Assembly: GCA_030847615.1 (NCBI GenBank) | Contig: JAUMIR010000005.1 | Location: 108,653,116 to 108,717,115 of the forward strand | DNA from: Gambelia wislizenii | Lineage: Eukaryota > Chordata > Lepidosauria > Squamata > Crotaphytidae | Reading direction: 5' to 3' | DNA: 64,000 bases | In this document: positions 33,363 to 44,935 of the stretch, one piece after another | How the letters are laid out: each line of letters opens with the position of its first letter | Position numbering within the stretch: position 1 is the stretch's first letter | The notes under the pieces: generated by a model | Told to the model about the DNA's origin: nothing | Databases searched by the model: none | The model's input: only the letters and a program-made list of their open reading frames with translations | Position numbers and translations under genes: made by a program

Positions 33363-33687
33363 CCTATCTAGATATAAATTAAAATAAGGATAACAACATG
33401 AAAGTACATTTATGAAGAGAAAACCTCTGCTATCCATGTAGACTTTCCCACACAGTTGAAATTCTGACAAATCAGCACTCTTCATTATATGGAAAGCTTC
33501 CACAGCCAGAAAAAGCTTTCTTCTTCATACAATCACTCTTTACAAGGGGAGAGTTATGTGAGAGGAGTGGAGGACTACAGTACTCCCCATCTTTGCATCT
33601 ATATTTTACCATTATGCTTAAGTAGGGCTAAAGACACACCTAAATACAGAATATAAGAGGATCACTATTGTAAGATGCATATGTTGT

Positions 33688-33780
33688 GGTGTCACTAAGG
33701 CTAGTGTCACCCCTTTCCCTGATGTTGTCATCTGGTGCAGTTTGGTCTCTCTGCACCCCCCACCCTCCATGCTGGACTTT
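33688..33780 (-). repeat. short interspersed repeat, copy 2
   Basis: TGATGTTGTCATCTGGTGCA, GTTTGGTCTCTCTGCACCCC; the same text as 32995-33085 with about ten differences. Confidence 0.55.
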
Positions 33781-35695
33781 CTCCCCAAGGTCCAAAAGTA
33801 CTCTGGTGCATGCTTTAAGTTGCCAGCCTCTCCATGTAATGCTCTGAAGGAGTCTTCTACTCACAATGACCTCAAGATAAGTAGAAACCTCCAGGTAGCT
33901 AGGAACCACACACTGCCAGGTTCCAATCACACATAGTATTCTACTAACATTCAAGGAAATATGTGTAGAAACACCCTTTAGATCCTCTCAAATCAACACA
34001 GGGAACTCAAGGACGTAAATGATAAGAGCAGGGACACTGGGGCTGGAGCTAATGTGTATTTTTCCATGCCTTGAATATATGTTCCAATGTCCTATTCAAG
34101 AATAACAAATGTCTATGACTCATAAGACCTCCAGTCATCATGACCGCTAGTCAAGAACACCTGTCTCCATTGCATATTGTGATTTTGCTGACGTTGGATT
34201 TCAGCTGCTTTCATCTTCTCCATTGACAATGCTGGTTATAGGCTGAGAGGATTTGTAACCCCAAAACATCAGGAGAGCCGCAAGTTCCTATGCCCATTGC
34301 AAACAGAATGCAGGGCAAGGTAGGACACAGTGCACTTCCAGTTTAACTCCAGCTTAAAAATTGCCCTCTTCTGCAGCTAAATAAGCCTGGTGGGATACAG
34401 TAAAATTGCCCTCAGGGTGATTTAGGGAACCAGTTTTGCAGTCAAATAAAGGGGGGTTGGAAAGTGAAAGTTTCCAACCAACTCTAGAAGGCTAATGTGG
34501 TCTTCCAATTCTTGGCAGTTGCCCACTCTGATTCAGAGTGGAAGTAAGCTCTGAGTACATGCAATCTCCCCAACAATGTGTACAATAATACAGCCTTAAA
34601 TTCAGTCTTAAATTCATTGTGTTTTTCTAATTCCTACTTGCCTTTTCTTTCCATCCTTGTTTTGTGTTAGATTATAAGATCTGTGTTGAATGGAAATTCG
34701 TGGCATGCATTTTCCCTCTAACAAACACACTTTTTAATTCATTTCCCTTATTTTACACATGATTCTTAGAAGTGTTCTTGCACACACTTTCCAAATACAA
34801 CATTTTTAATTGTGTATATTTTTTCCTGTTTAATTTTAAAAGGAGAAAAAGGAATTGCTTCTGTTACTTCTGGATTTCTTCCATAGTGATACAAAACCAA
34901 AAGAGATGGGCACACTTTTTAAATCAGCTCATAGAACACAAATTAGTTAATTTTGTTTTTAAACTTCTTAATATGAATTTCTTTGCAATCCCTAGCATAC
35001 AGCACCTTACAATAAAGTAGTCATTTGATTCCTAAGTGTAGGATGCTGAAATATTTATATAGTGCTGTGCAGACTGGAGAAAAACAATGTGGTGATTACT
35101 CTGTACCTAAACAGTCAAAACATTATTTGAGTTTTTATTTTACATTGTCCATGAAATGGAAAAAAAAATGACATGGTTGGTGACACGCTGTTTCTAGCTG
35201 CTGTACAAACACTATTCAAACCTGCTGATCAAGTGCAGTGTTGGAGAAAAATGATAACTCCTTTTGAGCTTTGTGTTGCATATTTAGGTATGAATGTGCA
35301 AGCATTTGAGTACTTAGTCAGGTATAGCTTCTGTCACACTAGACCAAAGTGAGTCGAGGGTTTGCAACATCACTTTTAAAAGCAATCATTTATGGTTTAT
35401 GTTGCAGTTCCACCATAAGTTGCCATTGCAGTTACAGATTTAGGGGGGGGGAACCCTACTCATTTTGTTGCCAGTTAAAGTAACTGTTAGTTGCTGTTGT
35501 TGTTGTTGTTTTTAAAAAAGACTGCTACAAACCACCTGACTATAGGATAAAACATACCTATGTAGTGAGGCCATTTTTGTACCTATGAAATTAACAGAAA
35601 GTGGGCTGCTGGACTCACCCAGAGTGGGCCCTGAACAGTGTATTTGCCATGCTGGGTGTCTTCTTCCTAGCAGACCATGTGGGCCTGCTGACCCA
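33781..35695. other. gene-free stretch, nothing firmly recognised
   Basis: A weak MITE-like arm CCCCAAAACATCAGGAGAGC lies at about 34259. A G9 run sits at 35441 and a (TTG)n run at 35496-35511. Short ORFs are AT-driven. Confidence 0.4.
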
Positions 35696-35707
35696 GGAGG
35701 AGACCTT

Positions 35708-35786
35708 ATCCCAGCAGCCAATCAGTTCAAGGGCTCACTCTTTGAGCTGATTGGCTCGAGGGGTTCCTCAAGCTGATTGGCTGAGA
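35708..35786. promoter_or_regulatory. cluster of three CCAAT boxes
   Basis: CAGCCAATCAG, CTGATTGGCTC and CTGATTGGCTGAG lie within 75 bp, two of them inverted. This is the arrangement bound by NF-Y in promoters and in retroelement terminal repeats. No start site or gene is visible downstream, so function is unproven. Confidence 0.35.
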
Positions 35787-35863
35787 ACACCCTCTCTCTG
35801 GAGCAGGGACCACAGGGAAAAATTCTGTGTTGTTCTGTGCTGTGTCCAGAGAGGTTGCCTAAC

Positions 35864-36380
35864 TTGGGACTTATTTACACTAGCCAGGATATACTGGCTC
35901 ACCACCAGTGTATCCTGACTTCAGAGTGGGCCATTCCTCCCTCTTACCTGGAGAAAACAGGCTGAAGTCCAAATGGGATACTGGCCTATTGCTGCAGCCA
36001 CAACCACCATTTTCTTCACTGACAAAGAAGCTAGGAAGGTGGCCCACAACATGTGACAGCAGGCCCCCTGCATGTTCCCCTCCCTGGCTTCTAGGAAAGA
36101 CAGGGAGCTAGCAGTGGCAGCGAGGGATGGCATCTTGGCACGGGCTCCCACAGACATGTGGGGTGCAATCCAGTGGTACCAGATTAAACAGGGTTGTTGT
36201 TTTTTCTTATAATGGTTAATCAAGCCCTATCCTGGCTTGCCCCCATTCAAGCCCCACATCTTCCCCAGGGATGGTAAGAATGCCCAGGGGTAAATCTGGG
36301 TGAATGTCCTTTGTTGTTTAGATTGCAGGTCTCTGGAACATGGGCACACCAGGGTAAATAGCCCATGTAGATAAACCCCT
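35864..36380 (-). mobile_element. MITE with GGGNTTATCTACA-type ends, copy A
   Basis: The left end GGGACTTATTTACACTAGCC and the right end GGCACACCAGGGTAAATAGC / CCCATGTAGATAAACCCC form inverted termini about 515 bp apart. The reverse complement aligns across most of its length with 51866-52269: GGGGGCAAGCCAGG, TAGGGC.TGAT, CATTATA.GAAAA and CACATNTTGTGGGC. No coding. Confidence 0.6.
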
Positions 36381-37244
36381 GAATGCCTTTATGGCTAGGA
36401 GTTAGGTCTACTGCTGTTAAGAAACCTTGTTGCTAGTTTCCCTAATCTCAATGCATTTCACTCCTTTGGAAAGGCTGTGGTGTGTTCTTGAATTCTGACA
36501 CATTTCACATTATTTTGTTATTTGACAAGCCTTTCAACAGATGACGACCTCTACTGTGCTCCACCTACTGATGACTGAATCAACTGTAACCCACTCTGTT
36601 CATCTTCTGTCAAAGGGAGTACAGTTATCCACTCCATTCTTGATGATATGTTTTTTTGTAGTTATTTTTCCCATTCACAAAGCAAACATTATTGTCCCAG
36701 TCAGTTGTTCATGTAATGAACAAAACTTGTGTGGAAACAGGATACGACAGTGTTTCAGCACACAGCATGCTGAAATAAACATATCCCTTAACATTTTCTT
36801 CATATCATCCCCCCCCTACTGCTCTGTGTTGAATGTTGTTTTTCACCTTCTCTGCCGTGAAGTTTCATCACACTGAAAAAGCAATAAATAAGCTCCAAAG
36901 TGTCTGTCTGCACCTGAAGAAACCCAAGAGAGTTCTGTGCATTCAAACTGTAATTGTATTGAATTGTATCTGGAGCTCTGCAGTAGCCACTTGGATGTTG
37001 GTAAGACACAAAAATGTTTTGCCAGTACCTCCCATACTAACTTAATGTAGTTTTTTAGCATGTGCAACAAAATATTTTAGCATGTGCAACAATAGGGGAC
37101 CATCTGTCCTTCCAGACTCCCTTGACTGTCTACAGCATGCTCCCGCTCGCTCTCTCTCTCCCTCACACACGCACACACACACACACCCCACACACATATT
37201 CTGCAGTGCTAACTCCACTAGGTCCTTTAATATTCCACAGATAT
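36381..37244. other. gene-free stretch with a short duplication and CA runs
   Basis: TTTTAGCATGTGCAACAA occurs twice, at about 37052 and 37075. A CA-rich run lies at 37164-37196. Nothing else recognised. Confidence 0.4.
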
Positions 37245-37430
37245 CAGTGCTATGATTCCACTTTACCTAAATGCCATTGCATCATCCTATTTAATCCTGG
37301 GATTTGCAGTTCAGGAAGGAGTATTAAATTATCAACCAGAGAGCACTACTGCCTTACCAAACTACAAACTCCAGATTTCCACAGAATGCAGCCACAGCAG
37401 TTAAAGTAGAACCATAGTGCAATAATTCTG
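37245..37430. mobile_element. foldback MITE of the AATCCTGGGATTTG type
   Basis: The left arm contains AGTGCTATGATTCCACTTTA, GCCATTGCATC and AATCCTGGGATTTGCAGTT. The right arm contains AACTACAAACTCCAGATTTC, GCAGCCACAGCAGTTAAAGT and ACCATAGTGCAATAAT, largely its reverse complement. This long palindrome is common in lizard DNA. No coding. Confidence 0.6.
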
Positions 37431-37589
37431 TGGTGTGAATGGGACCTCTATTTTGTATATATCATGTAGGGATAGACCTGCCTAGGTCTGAAGGTTTGCT
37501 GGTAAAAGGTGGGGAGGAGTGGAGGACCTCAATTCCAAATATGGCTGAATTGAATATTCTTTACATCCCTCAGCATCACAACCCACTTT

Positions 37590-37892
37590 TAGTTCATCTC
37601 TATTCTGCTTTGGTCAGACCTCACCTTGAATACTGTGTCCAGTTCTAGGTACCACAATTCAAGAAGGATGTTGATAAGCTGGAGCGTGTCCAGAGAAGGG
37701 CTATCAAAATGGTGGGAGGTCTGGAAACCATGCCCTATGAGGAGTAGCTTAGGGAGCTGGGTATGTTTAGCCTGGAAAACAGAAGCTTAAGAGGTGAAAT
37801 GATAGCCATGTTTAAATATTTGAAGGGATGTCATATTGAGGATGGAGCAAGGTTGTTTTCTGCTACTCCACAGACTAGGACACAAAGCAATT
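37590..37892 (+). mobile_element. older CR1 copy, 5' piece
   Basis: Plus-oriented end of CR1 ORF2: TCTATTCTGCTTTGGTCAGA, CCTTGAATACTGTGTCCAGT, GGTCTGGAAACCATGCCCTA, TTTAAATATTTGAAGGGATG. It contains stops (GAGGAGTAG). Its continuation is at 39513-39737, beyond the nested younger copy. Confidence 0.85.
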
Positions 37893-39508
37893 AATCATAG
37901 CATCATAGAACTGCAGAGTTGGAAGAGACCACGAGGGCCATCCAGTCCAACCCCCCCTGCCCCGCAGGAAATCTTGATCAAAGCATCCCCAACAGATGGC
38001 AATCCAGCCTCTGTTTAAAGACCTCCAAGGAAGGAGACCCCACCACGCTCCGAGGGAGTGTGTTCCACTGCCGAACAGCTCTTACTGTCAAAAAGTTCCT
38101 CCTCATGTTGAGGTGGAATCTTTGTTCCTGGAGCTTGCACCCATTGCTCTGTGTTCCAGTCTCTGGAGCAGCAGAAAACAAGCCTGCTCCATCCTCAGTG
38201 TGGCATCCCTTCAAATACTTAAACAGGGCTATCATATCGCCTCTTAGCCGTCTTTTTTCCAGGCTAAACATACCCAGCTCCCTAAGTCTCTCCTCATAAG
38301 GCATCATTTCCAGACCTTTCACCATTTTAGTTGCCCTTCTCTGGACACGCTCCAGTTTGTCAATATCCTTTTTAATTGTGGTGCCCAGAACTGGACACAG
38401 TATTCTAAGTGAGGTCTGACCAAGGCAGAATAGAGTGGCACTATTACTTCCCTTGATCTAGACACTATACTTCTATTGATACAGCCCAAAATCACATTGG
38501 CCTTTTTAGCTGCCGCATCACACTGTTGGCTCATGTTCAACTTGTGGTCTACTAGGACTCCTAGATCCCTTTCGCACGTAGTCTCATTCAGCCAGGTCTC
38601 TCCCATCCTATATTTATGCATTTCATTTTCCCGCCCTAAATGCAGTACTTTACATTTCTCCGTATTGAATTTCATTTTGTTAGCTTTGGCCCAGCTCTCC
38701 AGTCTATCCAGGTCATTCTGAATTTTGATCCTGTCCTCTAGGGTATTAGCTACTCCTCCTAATTTGGTGTCATCTGCAAATTTGATAAGTATGCCCCTAA
38801 TTCCGTCATCCAAGTCATTGATAAAGATGTTGTATAGCACTGGGCCCAGGACAGAACCCTGTGGCACCCCACTGGTCACATCTTTCCAAGATGAAGAGGA
38901 GCCACTGCTGAGCACCCTTTGGGTTTGGCCGGTCAACCAATTACAAATCCATTGAACAGTTAACTTGTCTAGCCCACATTTTACAAGCTTGTTTGCAAGA
39001 ATGTCATGGGGAACCTTGTCAAAGGCCTTACTGAAATCAAGGTATGCGATGTCCACAGCATTCCCTTCATCTACCAAGCTGGTAACTTTATCAAAAAAAG
39101 AGATCAGATTAGTCTGACATGACTTGTTTCTCTGAAACCCATGTTGACTTTTTGTGATTATGTCACTGCCTTCTAAATGTTCACAGACTCTCTGTTTAAT
39201 GATCTGCTCTAGAATCTTCCCTGGTATTGATGTCAGACTAACTGGACGATAATTGTTGGGATCCTCTTTTTTCCCCTTTTTGAAGATGGGAACAACGTTT
39301 GCCCTCCTCCAGTCTGCTGGGACTTCTCCTGTTCTCCAGGAGTTCTCAAATATTATTGCCAATGGCTCTGAGATTATATTTGCCAGCTCTTTTAATACTC
39401 TTGGATGTAGTTCATCTGGTCCTGGAGATTTAAATTCATTTCGATTAAGAAGGTATTCCTGTACTACCTCTTTACTTATTTTGAGCTGGATTTCCCCTAT
39501 TGTGTCCT
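37893..39508 (-). mobile_element. younger CR1 LINE nested in the older one
   Basis: A 1.6 kb minus-oriented, 5'-truncated CR1. The 3' end is at 37893 (ATCATAGCATCATAGAACTG) and the 5' end at about 39508. CAATT lies at both sides (37888-37892 and 39509-39513), a possible short duplication. Coding is nearly intact: one 347-residue open stretch plus the C-terminal part in another frame. It is the best-preserved autonomous-type coding segment in the window. Confidence 0.92.
37978..39508 (-). pseudogene. CR1 ORF2, reverse transcriptase and C-terminus (one frameshift)
   Basis: The reading opens before 39362 with LKISKEVVQEYLLNRNEFKS, then PGPDELHPRVLKELANIISE, and enters the RT fingers (WRRANVVPIFKKGKKEDPNN, YRPVSLTSIPGKILEQIIKQ). 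It contains HGFQRNKSC, YLDFSKAFDKVPHDIL, SGVPQGSVLGPVLYNIFIND and the catalytic box LIKFADDTKLGG. Thumb sequence follows to [12 protein letters not shown]. At about 38375 a small indel shifts the frame, and the C-terminus continues as MVKGLEMMPYEERLRELGMF to HLLGML at 37978. The endonuclease and ORF1 are absent through 5' truncation. The family copies its RNA at nicked DNA using 3' TCTATGAT-type repeats. Immobile without helper functions. Confidence 0.92.
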
Positions 39509-39740
39509 CAATTGATTCAAACTAAAGCAAAAGAGATTCCACCTAAACATTAGGAAGAAGAGCTGTCTGGCAGTGGAATGCACTGCCTCAGAGTGTGGTG
39601 GAGTCTCTGTCTTTGGAGGTGTTTAAGCAGAGACTGATGGCCATCTCCCGGGTGTGCTTTGATTGTGTGTTCCTGCATGGCAGGGGGTTGGACTGGATGG
39701 CCCTTGTGGTCTCTTCCAGCTCTATGATTCTATGATTTCC
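39509..39740 (+). mobile_element. older CR1 copy, 3' piece and tail
   Basis: Resumes at TTCAAACTAAAGCAAAAGAG, runs through GGCAGTGGAATGCACTGCCT, TGGCAGGGGGTTGGACTGGA, TGTGGTCTCTTCCAGCTCTA and ends TGATTCTATGAT. Joined to 37590-37892 it gives one continuous CR1 3' end. Confidence 0.88.
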
Positions 39741-41732
39741 CTCCTGGACAGGCAAAGGCAGCCCCTGTCCTGACAGCCACTGCTATTGTCACCACTGGAA
39801 GAGAGATGGACTACTAATACAGCTCATAGTGTTGCATTCCTTGCTAGTCACACCCCTATGCCCATGCATTCAATTGAAAGTTTCAGGGTGATCCTATATG
39901 CCATTGGTTTGTTGTATCCATGCAGTGGGAAATTTACACATGGCTTATGTGACAATAGTTACATGAGAGAGCACCTTCAAAGTGGTCTTCGTTTTGCAGC
40001 CAGAACAAGTACATTAGCCCTTATTGTCAGAAGGCATTTTTGTGATTAGTAAGGCAAGCTTAGCTGTCTTAGCTTAGTAACCACCTAACTTTTCTTTTTG
40101 GCAAGTATCCAAATATAGATGTGCTAGCATTGATCAGGAAAATCTCTGGTTCAAATTTTGCCTCCGTGTTAAAATAAGGAGGCTTTTGGCAAGCCATCAG
40201 GCAAACAGTTCCTTTTTCTGCAGATGGGTGTTTTGAATTCAGAGAGGAACTCTTTTCTTTTAATTAATGGTTCTTATGTGAGAGTTTATTCTCTCACATA
40301 AGTGATCCAAGGCAGTACTGTGTAGCAATTATTGCTCTGAAGAACTCCTGTCAATGTTAATGTTATTACGAAGCATGTTTGGGATTGGGTTGAAAATAAT
40401 TTAATACCAAGCTGTCAATTGCTATGGGATATCTTAAAGATAATGCAATGAAATTGTAAGATATGCAAATGTTCATTTGTTCAGTTATTAGCATTTGCTG
40501 TAAAGATCCAAATATAATGATGCCTAATTATGAACTATCTGTATGATTACTTTTCAGGAAAAAAAATATGACACTGGGTTTTAAAAAGCGTCCACAGAGA
40601 AGGAAAATAAAATTGCATGCCATTGTCTTTGTGTCTGTAGGTGGAGATATGAGACCATATTTCAATTATATATATTGTGTGTTTTTATTTTCTTACACAT
40701 TGGATACTCTTTTTTCATCTTCTGAGAATTCATCATCTAGAAAAAAGAATTGAAATTGGAACCATTTTCTTTTAAATATCATATTCCAACCACATCCTTC
40801 TGCAAATGACAATGAATCAAGGATTAGCAAATATCTCTGCATTTATACACGTCTGAACATATGTGTGCAATACAGGGTGTTTTTTTTGGGGGGGGATCTC
40901 AGAAACCTGCAGTGAAATGTAAAGCACATAAATTTGGAACACTGTAGTCATGCAAAAGGTAACAGATCTTATGTGGTTATCTTGAGGCCTTCATGGGTTA
41001 AAAAAGGTTCTCTTTCTGAGTTACACAGATGAAAAAGAATGCTCTAAGCCTAGCAAAGTAAAGTAATGTATATGTTAAAAAATGAAGATGTTTGATTTGG
41101 TAGAATGTACCTCTTATACACATCACCTTCTGAAGGTGGGGCAGGATTTTAGCATTAATATTGTGGTTGCTGTTGTTGTCATTGTGACAACCACAGCCTG
41201 TCATTTGCAGCATGGGGAAAAAAACTATTCCATTTAGTTAAAAAGATATGCATGAGGAAAAAGGAAGGAAACAGAGGGTGGGGAGAGGAAGAGAGGTAGC
41301 TTGGGAGATGCCACTCCTTTCGATGACTCAATGTGACATTACCTTTTAAATCTACACTACAGGGAGAAGAAAAGTGATTATTTGAATATCAATTCCGAGG
41401 CTAAGAGGGACTCTCCATTTGGAAAAGAAGCTTAGGCTGCAATTTCATATGCATTTACCTGGAAGTAAACCCCCTTGATGTCAGTGGAGTTTACAATAAG
41501 GAAACTGGTGTAAGATTGCACTGTTAGTCTGGAAAGGAGCTGGTTCTCTCTACTTTACTGAAAAATCCTGCCACCCTAAAAGAGGAAGAAACATTTGTTG
41601 TTGTTTTTCCAGGGATGGGTAAATCTATCATATTTAATTTTACATTGTTTCACATTTTCCCAAACTTATATTCATTTCCATATCAGACTACATTCATAAT
41701 TGTTGAGTGCATTCAAACTGATTAAAAAGACC
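39741..41732. other. gene-free stretch, nothing recognised
   Basis: AT-rich. A short hairpin TATGTGAGAG/CTCTCACATA lies at about 40273-40301. A T/G-rich run is at 40880. No coding pattern. Confidence 0.35.
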
Positions 41733-42655
41733 AGAAGACTTGGATGATGGAACTAGGGGCATACTTATCAAATTTGCAGATGACACCAAATTAGGAGGAG
41801 TAGCTACTACCCTAGAGGACAGGATCGAAATTCAAAATGACCTGGATAGTCTGGAGAGCTGGGCCAAAGCTAACAAAATGAAATTTAATACAGAGGAATG
41901 TAAGGTACTGCACTTAGGGCGGAAAAACGAAATTCATTGAAACAGGATGGGGGAGACATGGCTGAATGAGACTATGTGCGAAAGGGATCTAGGAGTCCTA
42001 GTAGACCACAAGTTGAACATGAGTCAACAGTATGATGCAACAGCTAAAAAGGCCAATGCAATTTTGGGCTGCATCAATAGAAGTATAGTGTCTAGATCAA
42101 GGGAAGTAACAGTACCAGTCTATTCTTCCTTGGTCAGGCCTCACCTAGAATACTGTGTCCAGTTCTGGGCACCACAATTTAAAAAGGATATTGACAAATT
42201 GGAGTGTGTCCAGAGGAGGATGACTAAAATGGTGAAAGGTCTGGAAACCATGCCTTATGAGGAAAGACTTAGGGAGCTGGGTATGTTTAGCCTGCAAAAA
42301 AGATGGTTAAGGGGCGATATGATAGCCCTGTTTAAGTATTTGAAGGGGTGTCACACTGAGGATGGAGCAAGCTTGTTTTCTGCTGCTCCAGAAACTAGAA
42401 CACAGAACAATGGATGCAAGCCCCAGGAACAGAGATTCCACCTCAATGTTAGGAGGAACTTTCTGACAGTAAGAGTTGTTTGGCTGTGGAACACACTCCC
42501 TTGGAGTGTGGTGGGGTCTCCTTTCTTGGAGAGGCTGGATGGCCATCTGTCAGGGATGCTTTGATAGTGATTCCTGCATGGCAGGGGATTGGACTGTATG
42601 GTCCTTGTGATCTCTTCCAACTCTACAAGTATTCTATGATTCTATGATTCTAAGA
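41733..42655 (+). mobile_element. CR1 LINE 3' half, 5' truncated
   Basis: Plus-oriented, from the RT catalytic box to the tail TCTATGATTCTATGATTCTA at about 42635-42652. Coding is open apart from one stop at about 41938. Confidence 0.92.
41740..42564 (+). pseudogene. CR1 ORF2 C-terminal half, one in-frame stop
   Basis: Starts inside the RT with MDDGTRGILIKFADDTKLGG, which holds the catalytic FADD box. It passes KCKVLHLG-like residues (EECKVLHLGRKNEIH), meets a TGA where the relative at 38.6 kb has a Lys/Tyr codon, and continues [75 protein letters not shown] and FHLNVRRNFLTVRVVWLWNT to HLSGML at 42564. The region SPFLERLDG has lost a few residues compared with SPSLEVFKQRLDG. It shows high resemblance to the copy at 38 kb, so both derive from one recent subfamily. 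Confidence 0.92.
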
Positions 42656-43580
42656 TCCCAGATTTTGTTCCTATTCTTTCTCATTTTATTTTGGAGACCC
42701 ATGCATGTTTTGTTTATTACAGAATATTTTCTTTTAGTTCTTGGTATGATGAGAGACTATTTATACCACCACCACAGGTCAGCACAACACACATCTACTA
42801 AAATTCCTTGATAGTTCTTCAAAGCCTGCCAGGAAAAAAAAAATGTTAGCAGAAGGACATTGGGAATGGGGAAGTTTATCTTCCCCAGGAATTGGGTGGG
42901 GGACTATAACTAAGGGAGAACCAAATGGGAAGAACCACTAAGAAACCCTTTCTGACAATACCGCCGGATGTCTGTTACCTGAAATGCTTGGGTCCGTTGG
43001 GACCCTCTAAAGTATTGATATTAATTTGGGGAATTAATATATTGAACTTGGCAATATGAAAGGATGACAATGAGCAGGACCTTGAGTCCTATGTATACCG
43101 GTAGTAAGGGGGAGACTAGCACACTAGATAGTATAATTAAATTATTTGTATTAAGGAATGAATAATAACAACGTTCACGGACACATTCAGGCTTCAAGCA
43201 CTAACACAAGTCTAATGTGTAGTAAGCATTTTGATAGAGGAATAGAGTAAGGGGTTGTTTTTGGGTGATACTGTACTGATCAGAGGAGTTGAGATCGTGG
43301 AGAAAACTAGCAGAGTGGAGGTCCGGAAACAGGAATGGCTACACAGTCTGATGTGGAGTCAAGAGAAAGATGAACTGTGCACACTTAAATGGAGTTTTGA
43401 AGGGGCTTTTATACCCAAAATTTCCCTTCCGGGGATGGGATTTAGAGTGAAAGACGATGCTTAATGGAGATTCTAAAGTTAAGATAATGAATATTCTGGA
43501 TACATTAACAACCCTTAATGTGCTAACACTTTGCACTAGAATGAAGCAAGCAACCTCTTTGGTTGTGGTGAGGGGAGAAG
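42656..43580. other. gene-free stretch, nothing recognised
   Basis: Contains AATTAATATATTGAACTTGG and similar AT-rich text near 43030, which might belong to an LTR, but no ends are visible. A 69-residue ORF at 43255-43464 has no recognised family. Confidence 0.35.
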
Positions 43581-43727
43581 GTAAGCCGGCTGACCCGGGA
43601 CTTACCGGGCGGCCGCATTTGCGGCTGGTGTCGCCCCGGGCCTGCTGCATGGCTGGCATGGGCACCACCATGCCGGCCGTCCTTCTTCTCCCGGCCTGCT
43701 CCGGCAGGCAGGGGAGAGGATTGAACA

Positions 43728-43800
43728 GGAGCCAATCAGGAGGAGGCCGCTCCTACCTGATTGGCTGGCTCATCCTGCCCTCAGCCAATCAAGTGCCGCG
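43728..43800. promoter_or_regulatory. CCAAT-box cluster in the solo unit
   Basis: GAGCCAATCAGGAGG, CCTGATTGGCTGG and AGCCAATCAAG lie within 70 bp. The same trio, in the same layout, is in both A repeats of the element at 56.9-61.4 kb, and a TATTTATTCCCGGC stretch follows about 70 bp later, which may serve as a TATA element. Confidence 0.5.
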
Positions 43801-44144
43801 CTCTGTGTGGATGCTGAATGGCCGAGAAGCGGGGCCAGTCTCCACCGTGGTCCGCCAGCTGGGTATTTATTCCCGGCCAGCCCGCGGCTCTGGCAGTTGG
43901 CTCTTGCGAGCCAAAGACACGCCCCCCTTTAGTTAGTTGCATTGTTGTTATTAGTCTCACGTTGTCATTATTGTAAACTATTCTTTGTCGCAACTTTCTG
44001 GTGGAGCAGTGGGCATGAGTTTTTGTCCTATATGGGGGGTGTTGGGGAGTTACCGGCTGGCTCACTACCAGGAACTCTTCTGGGCAGCTCCCCTCCCCCA
44101 GGGGGAACCATCAGGTCACATGGGTCTATTACGCAATCTTGGCA

Positions 44145-44235
44145 CGGGAGTTTCACACTTCCGGGCATGTGACCGGTCACATGACATGATCTCATGACCA
44201 GGCATGTGATCGGTCATGTGATCTGCACGTGACTT
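44145..44235. promoter_or_regulatory. E-box array (CATGTG/CACATG/CACGTG)
   Basis: Five CANRTG boxes of the TCATGTGA/TCACATGA/CACGTGA kind in about 85 bp. The counterpart regions 57150-57245 (seven boxes) and 58070-58130 (four) are arranged alike. Such boxes bind USF or MiT/TFE-type factors. Regulation is inference; no transcript data. Confidence 0.4.
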
Positions 44236-44484
44236 GGGGATCAGGTCCGCCTTACTGGGACGGACTTGATTTTGGTGTGGGGGCAGGTTTTGGCCTCCAT
44301 CCTGCCCCATTGGTAAACTCATGCCCAGACCAACCTCTAACAGCTATCACCATGCAAAAAGTTGCGGCCTTTCCTGCCAATCTACTTTTACTTCATTATA
44401 ATAAACTATTTGTGCATGTTACAACTGTGTGAGCATCTCTGTGGGGCAAGGCTGGGGGTGGGGGGTCCTCGACACTCAGTCGCA

Positions 44485-44935
44485 AATCACTCTTTACAAA
44501 CCTTGAGTACCTCAGCTATTGCTTGATTGGATTAGCCAGATGTTCAGGCAAGAATTTGCCTTTCATGCTACCTTTCTTTGAAATTTGTTGTGTCCCCTCT
44601 CTAGGATGTGCATCTGACTTAATCTCAGAGCTAGTCTTTGGGATTCCTGGTTTGGCGGAGTTCCCAGTTTACTTGCCACACTTGTGGAAGGCCACAGCTG
44701 GCCAAATTATTAAATAATACCAATTATTATATGAAATGGAGCTGGGAGATATCAGGGCTGGTACTATGTCCCTGTCAAGTTGGCCTTCCACAGAGATCTC
44801 TTGTCTGTGTCTGGAATTCACTCAGAGACTCAGTGGACTTTTTCTGCAAGAAACAGAATTGAGCAGTTTCACAATGTTTGTATGCAGCAAGGGGCTAGCA
44901 TGTGGGCATGTGGGAGCTAGCAAAGTGACTGTTGT
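44485..44935. other. gene-free stretch, nothing recognised
   Basis: Short chance ORFs only. Confidence 0.35.

Larger units (their letters stand above)
43588..44484 (+). mobile_element. solo terminal unit (A2-B2) of a Ngaro/PAT-like retroelement
   Basis: About 0.9 kb. The first 350 bp align with the minus strand of 57510-57831 and 61105-61409: GGACTTACC, GGCATGGGCACCACCAT, CCAATCAGGAGGAGGC, CTGATTGG, GGGTATTTATTCCCGG. The rest aligns with the minus strand of 56898-57366: TGGGCATGAGTTTT, a CATGTGA/TCACATG cluster, CTCATGCCCAG-type text, then a CACTCAGTCGC end like CACTCAGCACGC. This is the tail half A2-B2 without ORFs. Boundaries are good to about 10 bp on the left. Confidence 0.65.

Noticed and set aside
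36541..36876. 111-residue plus-strand ORF
   Set aside because: Composition follows the local AT-rich sequence, with no recognised motif; ORF length is within chance for a 64 kb window.
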